In this document: piece after piece, positions 6,468 through 11,422 of the stretch
How positions within the stretch are numbered: position 1 is the first letter of the stretch
Layout: the number at the start of each line of letters is the position of its first letter
Assembly: GCA_002343455.1 (NCBI GenBank)
Contig: DDSR01000487.1
Location: forward strand, 3,487 to 14,908
DNA from: Deltaproteobacteria bacterium UBA2385
Lineage (GTDB): Bacteria > Myxococcota_A > UBA796 > UBA2385
DNA: 11,422 nucleotides
Direction: 5' to 3'
Translations under genes and position numbers: made by a program
Notes under the pieces: model-generated
Database searches by the model: none
What the model was told of the DNA's origin: nothing
What the model saw: the letters and a program-made list of their open reading frames with translations, nothing else

Positions 6468-8693
6468 TCAGGCCCTCCGGGAGGTGGGGGAGGGGCGGCC
6501 CACCGCGGCGCGGATCCAGGGCAGGACCGCCTCGGCCTCCATCGGCCGGGCCACGGCGAAGCCCTGCACGTAGTCGATGCCCAGCACGGTCAGGTGGGCC
6601 AGCATTCGCTCGTCCTCGACGCCCTCGATGATCACCTGCTTGTTCAGGCGCCAGGCGAGGTGGGCGATCGCTTCGAGGAAGGCGCTCTGCCCGTCGGCGG
6701 ACTGCTGGGCGAAGGAGCGGTCGATCTTGATCGCGTCGAACTCGAGCTGGGCGAGGTTCTGGAGGGAGGCGTAGCCGGTGCCGAAGTCGTCCATCAGCAC
6801 CCGGTGCCCGGCGGCGCGCAGCTCGGCGAGGCGCGGCGAGAGCTCGGGGGCGTGGATCATGGCGGTCTCGGTGACCTCGATGGCGAACTGCTCGGGCCGG
6901 AGGCGGTTTCGCTGCAGCGCCTCCAGGATGCGGATCGGCAGGTCGGTCAGCTCCAGCTCGCGGGCGGACATGTTGACGCTGATGTAGAACTCGGGCCCGA
7001 CCTCGCCCGCCCAGCGGGCCGCCCAGCGGGCCGCCTCGCCGATGACCCACTCGCCGATCTCGCCCATCATGCCGGCCTCGTCGGCCAGCGGGACGAAGTG
7101 GGCCGGGCTGACGTCGGCGCCCTCGCGGGTCCAGCGCAGCAGCGCCTCGAAGCCGCTGGGCTGGCCGGTGTGCACCTCGACGATGGGCTGGAAGACCAGC
7201 CGCAGCTCGCCGCGGTGGATGGCGCTGCGCAGGTCGTTGATCAGCTCGACCCGCTCGCGCACGACCTCGTACATGGCCGGCGTGAAGAGGGCGATGCCGC
7301 CGTGGCCGCGGGCCTTGGCGGAGTACATGGCGATGTCGGCGGCGCGCAGCAGCTCGTCGGGGTCGTTGGGGCAGCAGTCGGTGCAGGCCACCCCGACGCT
7401 GCCCAGGGCGGTCAGGCTCTGGTTGGCGAGGTCGAAGGGGGCGCGCAGGCCCTCTTGCAGGCGCTGGGAGGCCCGCAGCGCCTCCTGGCCGTCCTGGACC
7501 GTGGGCATGAGGACGGCGAACTCGTCGCCGCCCAGCCGGGCGACGATGTCCCCGTGGCGGACGAGGCCGGCCAGCCGCTGGCCGAAGGCGGCGAGCAGCC
7601 GGTCGCCGATGGCGTGGCCCAGCCGGTCGTTGACGTCCTTGAAGCGGTCCATGTCGATGAAGAGCACGGCGAAGTGGCCGATGCCGACCGCGGTCCCCAG
7701 GCGCGAGCGCCGCGTGATGGCGTCGAGCAGCTGGCGCCGGTTGGCGAGGCCGGTCAGGGCGTCGACCATCGAGGCGTGCAGGAGCTGGCGCTCGTGTCGC
7801 TTGCGCTCGGTCACGTCGCTCATCGAGCCGGCCAGCCGCAAGGCTCGGCCGCTCTCGTCCCGGATCGCCGCGCCGCGGACGTGGATCCAGTGCTCGCGGC
7901 CCTCGGCGCCGGCCATGCGCCACTCGTCCTCGAAGAAGGGCAGGCCGCTGGTGATGTGCTGGTAGAGGTTGCGCCGCGCCCGGGCGCGGTCCTGGGGGTT
8001 GACCGCGCCCAGCCACTGGTCCAGGGTCAACCAGGGCGTCCGCGCGTCCTGGTCGAGGATCTGGTAGCAGCGCGGGGAGAACCAGGTCGCCCCGCTCAGC
8101 AGGTCGTGGTCCCAGATCCCGTCCCGGGCGGCGCTGACCGCCAGCGTGTAGCGCTCCTCGCTGACCCGCAGGGCCCGCTCGATGGCGATGCGCTCGCTGA
8201 CGTCCTTGATCAGGGCCGTGACTCGGGTGGGCCGGCCCTCCTGGTCGACCTGGCGGGTCAGCGTCCACTCGCAGTCCAGGGCCGCTCCGCTGCGGGTGCG
8301 GGTGTGGATCAGGGTGGCGTTGAGCGTGCCGCCGCCCTCGAAGTGGCGCAGGTGGGCGGCGAGGTTGACGTGCTCGGAGGGGTCGATGATCAGGTGCAGG
8401 CCGATCCGCCCCTGCAGCTCGTCGGCGGTCCAGCCCAGCAGGGCCTCGGCGGCGGCGTTGGCGAAGGTCAGCCGCCAGTGCTGATCCCACTCCAGCAGGC
8501 CGATCGGGAGCTGGTTGCGCTGGAACTCCAGCACCCGCTCCACCTCGCGGGTCTGGGCGTCGAACTGGGCATAGGAGCGCGAGACCCGGTCCAGCAGGGC
8601 CGCCAGCTCGGGGCCCAGCTCCTTGTCGGAGAGCGCGGCGCCGGCGTCGATCCGGAGCACCTCGGCGAGCTGTCGACGGAGGAGAGGGTGCAC
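6468..8693 (-). CDS. PAS-PAS-GGDEF-EAL cyclic-di-GMP turnover protein
   Basis: This cytosolic protein of 741 residues combines two sensory and two catalytic domains for the second messenger cyclic-di-GMP. It opens with HPLLRRQL, an N-terminal motif seen in related sensor proteins, and a short helical region. Two PAS domains with PAC ends follow (about 54-170 and 175-298). The GGDEF cyclase domain carries GGDEF at 388-392 and an RxxD inhibitory site (RHGD, 379-382) at the usual distance. The EAL phosphodiesterase domain has EAL at 516-518, SVNMSA, EVTET, MDDFGTGYASL, KIDRSF, IIEGVED and QGF. All are catalytic or metal-binding motifs, so both activities look possible. The start is the GTG at 8693, because it begins HPLLRRQL and leaves a 37-base gap after the lipoprotein gene. 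The frame stays open to a TTG at 8786, but that would overlap the lipoprotein gene by 56 bases. No membrane segment is seen. Confidence 0.92.
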   Translation of the reverse strand: MHPLLRRQLAEVLRIDAGAALSDKELGPELAALLDRVSRSYAQFDAQTREVERVLEFQRNQLPIGLLEWDQHWRLTFANAAAEALLGWTADELQGRIGLHLIIDPSEHVNLAAHLRHFEGGGTLNATLIHTRTRSGAALDCEWTLTRQVDQEGRPTRVTALIKDVSERIAIERALRVSEERYTLAVSAARDGIWDHDLLSGATWFSPRCYQILDQDARTPWLTLDQWLGAVNPQDRARARRNLYQHITSGLPFFEDEWRMAGAEGREHWIHVRGAAIRDESGRALRLAGSMSDVTERKRHERQLLHASMVDALTGLANRRQLLDAITRRSRLGTAVGIGHFAVLFIDMDRFKDVNDRLGHAIGDRLLAAFGQRLAGLVRHGDIVARLGGDEFAVLMPTVQDGQEALRASQRLQEGLRAPFDLANQSLTALGSVGVACTDCCPNDPDELLRAADIAMYSAKARGHGGIALFTPAMYEVVRERVELINDLRSAIHRGELRLVFQPIVEVHTGQPSGFEALLRWTREGADVSPAHFVPLADEAGMMGEIGEWVIGEAARWAARWAGEVGPEFYISVNMSARELELTDLPIRILEALQRNRLRPEQFAIEVTETAMIHAPELSPRLAELRAAGHRVLMDDFGTGYASLQNLAQLEFDAIKIDRSFAQQSADGQSAFLEAIAHLAWRLNKQVIIEGVEDERMLAHLTVLGIDYVQGFAVARPMEAEAVLPWIRAAVGRPSPTSRRA

Positions 8694-8730
8694 CGGGTGT
8701 CCGAGAGGGCGGGTCAGCGCGGGTCGTGCG

Positions 8731-9096
8731 TCAGGGTAGCGCCTGATCCTCGCAGATGGAGAGGCAGCTGTCCAAGGCGTTGCCAACCGTGACCGAGTCG
8801 GGATCGGGGTCCTGCTGGCACTCGGCGACGCCCTCGGCGTCCAGGCCGCAGCCGCAGTCCCAGGCCAGGGCGAGGGGGGCGAACCAGCTCTGCTGGATGT
8901 GCTGGAAGCACTGCTCGCAGCTGGCGTCGGTCGGGGCCTCGCGGCACATGGCCTGCCACTGCGCGCTGTCGACGGGGTGACCGCTGGCCTCCAAGGCGCC
9001 GGAGAGCCCCGCCTCCATGTCCAGGCAGGCCTCGCTGCACTGGTAGGGGGAGGTCTTGGGCGCGCAGGCGACGAGGAGGAGGAGCAGGGGGCTCAT
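8731..9096 (-). CDS. Small Cys-rich lipoprotein, function unknown
   Basis: This is a 121-residue predicted lipoprotein that I do not recognise as a named family. A short hydrophobic start (MSPLLLLLVAC) carries the lipobox LVAC with Cys 11. The n-region has no Lys or Arg, which is unusual. Ten further cysteines fall in pairs: CSEAC and CLSIC (CX3C), CEQC (CX2C) and CGC, plus three single ones. They could form up to five disulfides in a small helical, periplasmic or surface domain (inference). CX3C pairs on helices occur in several small exported proteins, and metal binding is another possibility. It is the first gene of the minus-strand block, and the GGDEF-EAL gene follows after 37 bases. No good Shine-Dalgarno is visible before the ATG, and no in-frame ATG, GTG or TTG was found in the 35 bases upstream. 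Confidence 0.75.
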   Translation of the reverse strand: MSPLLLLLVACAPKTSPYQCSEACLDMEAGLSGALEASGHPVDSAQWQAMCREAPTDASCEQCFQHIQQSWFAPLALAWDCGCGLDAEGVAECQQDPDPDSVTVGNALDSCLSICEDQALP

Positions 9097-9205
9097 GGAG
9101 GACCCGGGTTCAGGCGGGTGGAGAGGGCGCCACGCGTGACGAGTGCCAAATGTGACGAGGGGGAGGTGGAAGCTTCGATAACCTGGGGTCGGTTACGAGG
9201 GTCCG
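9097..9205. promoter_or_regulatory. Divergent intergenic region between lipoprotein (-) and Ser/Thr kinase (+)
   Basis: These 109 bases separate two divergent genes, so they should carry at least one promoter. For the kinase, GAGG (9197-9200) is a good Shine-Dalgarno 5 bases before the ATG. A weak sigma-70-like pair may be GTGACG (9152-9157) and GATAAC (9177-9182) with a 19-base spacer, four of six matches each. The octamer GTGACGAG occurs twice in direct orientation (9136-9143 and 9152-9159), and the second copy overlaps that -35-like hexamer. This could be an operator, but the repeat is short. I found no convincing promoter in the minus direction. Confidence 0.35.
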
Positions 9206-10930
9206 ATGAAGGATGGTGAGCACATCGACCGCTTCCTGGTTGAAGCCACCATCGGCATTGGTGGGATGGCGACCGTGTTCCGGGTGCGCCATCGCCAGCT
9301 CCACACCTTGCACGCCCTGAAGATGCTGAAGGTCAGCAACCCGGCGCTGGCCGGGCGGCTGCTGCAGGAAGGGCGCATCCAGGCCGGGCTCAAGCACCCC
9401 AACGTGGTCGCGGTGGCCGATGTGGTCGAGCACGAGGGCTCGATCGGCCTGCTGATGGAGCTGGTCGAGGGCTCCAGCCTGGAGGACTGCCTGCGCGAAG
9501 GGCCCATGCTCTACGACGAGGCCCTGGAGATCTTTCGGCAGGTGCTGGCGGGGATGGCGGCGGCCCACGCCGCCGGGGTCACCCACCGGGACCTGAAGCC
9601 CGCCAACATCCTGCTGGCCAACGAGGGCGGGCACCTGGTCGCCAAGGTGACCGACTTCGGCATCGCCAAGGTGATCCGGGCCGAGGAGGGGGGCGACAAC
9701 ACCCGCACCGGCATGGGCATGGGGACCCCCGGCTACATGGCGCCCGAGCAGGTCACCGACGCCGCCGGGGTCGATCTGCGGGCCGACGTCTTCGCCCTGG
9801 GGGCAATCTTCTACGAGATGCTCAGCGGGCGGCGGGCCTTCAAGGGCGCCGACCAGCTCGACACGCTCAACCGCACGGTGAAGGGCGTCTACGCGCCGCT
9901 GTCCCGGGTGGTGCCGGGGATCCCGGCGGTCGTGGACGCGGTGGTCCGCCGGGCCCTCTCCGTCCACCGCGAGGACCGCTTTCCGGACTGCCCCAGCATG
10001 GTCGAGGCCCTCTTGGCGGCCCCCGGCGCGACCTCTCCCCGCCCGATCCGGGCCGAGGCCAGCATGGGGTCGACCGTCGGTGGGCGCCCTCGGGGCACCC
10101 GCCTCAGCCCCTCACCCGCGTCCGCCTCGGCCTCGCCCTCGCCCTCCGACACGCCCTTCGAAGAGCGCCCCCTGCTCGACCTCAAGCGGCTGGCCGAGCG
10201 CCGCAACGCCCGGCTGCAGCTGGAGGCCGAGGTGGTCGACGACAGCGAGCCGGTCAAGCCGCCGCCCTCGGTGATCGCGCAGGCCTGGGGGCGGCGCCGC
10301 TCGGCGGAGCTCGAGGGCGCCGAGCACTCGGCCGAGGCCGAGGCCTCGGGGGCCTACGACACGCTGCGCACCGACCTGCAGCCGCAGGATGTCGCCGGCC
10401 AGGACAGCAAGCTGCGCGACCTGGCCTCCTCGCTCTCGGCGGGGCTGGTCTGGATGCTGACCAAGGGCCTGCGGGCGGTCGGCCTCCCCGTGGGCATCGT
10501 GCTGCTGGTCGCCTGGGCCTTCGCCAGCCGGACGGGCAGCGAGCTCAAGCAGGTGGACCTGGAGCGGCAGGCCCAGGTCTTCACCTTCTACCGGGCGGTC
10601 GACGACTCCTTGCAGATCCTCCCCGAGCTGGTCGCGGCGGGCGCCAACGCCACGCTGATCCGCTCGCTCCAGCTCAAGTACGAGGGCGCCGAGGATCCGA
10701 TGGCCCGGTCTCAGGCCGCGCGCGAGCTGTCGACGGTGCTCCTGCAGGAGCTCAGCGCGCTCCCCGCGGCCGTGGAGCCCGAAGAGGTCGAGCGCCGGCG
10801 GAGGCTGGAGGCCTCGATCCAGGTCCTGGATCGCGAGGCGGCCCGCTACGCGGAGCTGGCCAAGAAGCAGGATCGGCTCAGCGACTCGGTCTCCGGGCGC
10901 ATCGCCCGCTGGATGCGCCTGGCGCCCTGA
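9206..10930 (+). CDS. Membrane Ser/Thr protein kinase (Pkn-type) with C-terminal extracytoplasmic domain
   Basis: This is a eukaryotic-type protein kinase of 574 residues. The kinase domain (about 10-275) has the Gly-rich loop IGIGGMATVF (16-25), the ATP-binding Lys 39 (ALKML), the helix-C Glu 55, HRDLKPAN with catalytic Asp 129, DFG at 150-152 and an APE motif ending at Glu 181. Thr 166, 168 and 174 of the activation loop could be autophosphorylated. All catalytic residues are present, so it should be active. A Ser/Pro/Ala-rich linker (about 276-320) and a charged juxtamembrane region follow. One transmembrane helix (about 424-440, GIVLLVAWAFA) leads to a C-terminal domain of some 132 residues, presumably periplasmic. 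That domain is all-helical in appearance, with LPELVAAG and a basic end RIARWMRLAP. It has no PASTA, TPR or WD repeats. Its layout loosely recalls LemA-family domains. The substrate is unknown. ATG 9206 is supported by the nearby GAGG. Confidence 0.93.
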   Translation: MKDGEHIDRFLVEATIGIGGMATVFRVRHRQLHTLHALKMLKVSNPALAGRLLQEGRIQAGLKHPNVVAVADVVEHEGSIGLLMELVEGSSLEDCLREGPMLYDEALEIFRQVLAGMAAAHAAGVTHRDLKPANILLANEGGHLVAKVTDFGIAKVIRAEEGGDNTRTGMGMGTPGYMAPEQVTDAAGVDLRADVFALGAIFYEMLSGRRAFKGADQLDTLNRTVKGVYAPLSRVVPGIPAVVDAVVRRALSVHREDRFPDCPSMVEALLAAPGATSPRPIRAEASMGSTVGGRPRGTRLSPSPASASASPSPSDTPFEERPLLDLKRLAERRNARLQLEAEVVDDSEPVKPPPSVIAQAWGRRRSAELEGAEHSAEAEASGAYDTLRTDLQPQDVAGQDSKLRDLASSLSAGLVWMLTKGLRAVGLPVGIVLLVAWAFASRTGSELKQVDLERQAQVFTFYRAVDDSLQILPELVAAGANATLIRSLQLKYEGAEDPMARSQAARELSTVLLQELSALPAAVEPEEVERRRRLEASIQVLDREAARYAELAKKQDRLSDSVSGRIARWMRLAP

Positions 10931-11014
10931 GGCGCCCTGAGCCGGGCTGGCCCTGAGGCGCCCGAGCCGGGTGGCCCTGAGGCGCCCTGAGGCGCCCGAG
11001 CCGGGCTGCCCTCA
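10921..11014. repeat. GGCGCCCTGA-type degenerate repeat array between convergent genes
   Basis: The block consists of short related units. GGCGCCCTGA occurs exactly at 10921-10930, 10931-10940 and 10981-10990. Longer units starting GGCGCCCGAGCCGGG lie at 10957-10980 and 10991-11014 (24 bases each), and a related 16-base piece lies at 10941-10956. The first unit contains the kinase stop codon, and the last overlaps the stop codon of the MYXO-CTERM gene on the other strand. GGCGCC is itself palindromic and the block could fold strongly, so it may also end transcription from both sides, although there is no T-run. Confidence 0.8.
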
Positions 11015-11140
11015 GCGGCGGCGGCGCAGCAGGCCGACCAGGCCCAGGACGAACACCCCGGCCAGCCCGGCCCCTCCGCCCTGGGAGGGCGCCGAGGCGC
11101 AGCCCCCACAGCCGCCCAGCACCTTGCCCAGCTCGGGGTC
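11012..11140 (-). CDS. C-terminal tail of a MYXO-CTERM surface protein (5' part missing)
   Basis: Read on the minus strand, the last 42 codons end DPELGKVLGGCGGCASAP, then a Gly-rich turn, a hydrophobic helix (GLAGVFVLGLVGLL) and four Arg before the stop at 11012-11014. This order of Cys motif, hydrophobic helix and Arg cluster is the MYXO-CTERM sorting signal. It is known from myxobacterial exported proteins, where the tail is processed and the protein placed on the surface. Further upstream, past about 11140, the minus frame stays open but reads as the shadow of the metallo-beta-lactamase gene on the plus strand. The body of this protein is therefore not in the window. Either the gene was cut by a rearrangement or the join is an assembly artefact. 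The left limit is certain; the right limit is approximate, within about 20 bases. Confidence 0.75.
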   Translation of the reverse strand, partial: DPELGKVLGGCGGCASAPSQGGGAGLAGVFVLGLVGLLRRRR

Positions 11141-11422
11141 GAGGCCGTCGCCGCCCCGGGGCACACGCCCGGGCATATCGGCATCCACGTGACCGGCGGG
11201 CGCGCCGACCAGTTCCTTTACGTCTCCGACGCGGTGCATCACCACGCCATTGTCATGCCCAACCCCGACTGGTACGTCGCCTTCGACACCGACCGCGACG
11301 CGGCCGTGGCCGCGCGCCGGGCATTGCTCGACATGGCCGCTTCGGAGAAGCTTCTGATCAGCGGCGCGCACCTCCCGTTCCCCGGCTTCGGGCACGTTCG
11401 CAAGAACGGGCCGGGCTACGAC
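11141..11422 (+). CDS. Metallo-beta-lactamase-fold hydrolase, internal fragment (no start; runs off window)
   Basis: An open plus-strand frame of 94 codons encodes the later part of an MBL-fold metallohydrolase. PGHTPGH carries a metal-binding His (codon at 11162), YVSDAVHHH carries the bridging Asp (11228), and GAHLPFPGFGH carries the last metal-binding His (11369). The spacing suits the lactonase/glyoxalase-II-like branch of the superfamily. The N-terminal HxHxDH metal motif and about half of the usual protein are absent. The frame continues upstream into the MYXO-CTERM region without a stop but without MBL-like sequence, so the gene has no start here. The C-terminus probably lies a little beyond 11422. 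My hand count gives about 69% GC over 11161-11400, not clearly different from neighbouring genes. The substrate cannot be told. It could be a truncated remnant or one side of a mis-joined contig. Confidence 0.72.

Noticed and set aside
7009..7032. Exact 12-bp tandem duplication in the EAL-domain coding region
   Set aside because: The protein there (RWAARWAG) has about the normal length between the GEWV and SVN motifs of EAL domains, so it is not an insertion and probably reflects codon bias.
8694..8786. TTG start at 8786 for the GGDEF-EAL gene
   Set aside because: It overlaps the lipoprotein gene by 56 bases and adds a Pro/Arg-rich stretch before HPLLRRQL. The GTG at 8693 fits the N-terminal motif and the gap.
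6594..8792. Plus-strand open frame of 732 codons opposite the GGDEF-EAL gene
   Set aside because: It is a shadow of a gene whose every domain motif is clear on the minus strand. GC-rich codons simply leave few stops in the other frames.
11141..11395. Minus-strand continuation of the MYXO-CTERM frame to an ATG at 11395, as one 127-residue protein
   Set aside because: Residues ahead of about Asp 86 have no signal peptide and are the exact reverse shadow of the MBL-fold motifs. A MYXO-CTERM protein without a secretion signal would not make sense.

Overview
The window looks like a chromosomal segment of a GC-rich member of the Myxococcota. Three family signatures point there: a MYXO-CTERM tail (Cys motif, hydrophobic helix, Arg4) at 11012-11140, an Asp-rich lipoprotein built from MopE-type putative metal-binding repeats, and a membrane Ser/Thr kinase beside large sensor proteins. 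Codons are strongly G/C-ending, so many long frames on the opposite strands are shadows. The genus cannot be told from this sequence.

Layout. Positions 1-1406 (+) hold the 3' part of an OmpR/PhoB-type response regulator and a PhoR-like PAS histidine kinase that overlaps its stop codon. Facing them, with a 1-bp gap between stop codons, is a block of five genes on the minus strand. In transcription order these are a small Cys-rich lipoprotein (9096-8731), a PAS-PAS-GGDEF-EAL protein (8693-6468), a CHASE-PAS histidine kinase (6443-4347), a single-domain receiver (4345-3965), and an 825-residue lipoprotein with a lamin-tail-like domain, MopE repeats and a nidogen-like domain (3885-1408). From 9206 (+), divergent from this block, lies a Ser/Thr protein kinase with one membrane helix and a C-terminal domain that faintly resembles LemA.

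The right end (10921-11422) is odd. A GGCGCCCTGA-type repeat array joins the kinase stop codon to the stop codon of a convergent MYXO-CTERM tail. About 130 bp further on, the sequence changes into the 3' part of a metallo-beta-lactamase-fold gene on the plus strand. Neither gene has its 5' part here, so this is a recombination scar or an assembly join.

How the genes may work together (inference). The minus-strand block combines two cell-envelope lipoproteins with two signalling outputs: cyclic-di-GMP turnover and a histidine kinase to receiver phosphorelay. Together with the PhoBR-like pair and the Ser/Thr kinase, nearly the whole window is signal transduction. All the component families are known. 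The unusual points are the combination, the 357-bp periodicity in the large lipoprotein, the kinase's C-terminal domain, and the chimeric right end. I did not find a clearly new class of system.
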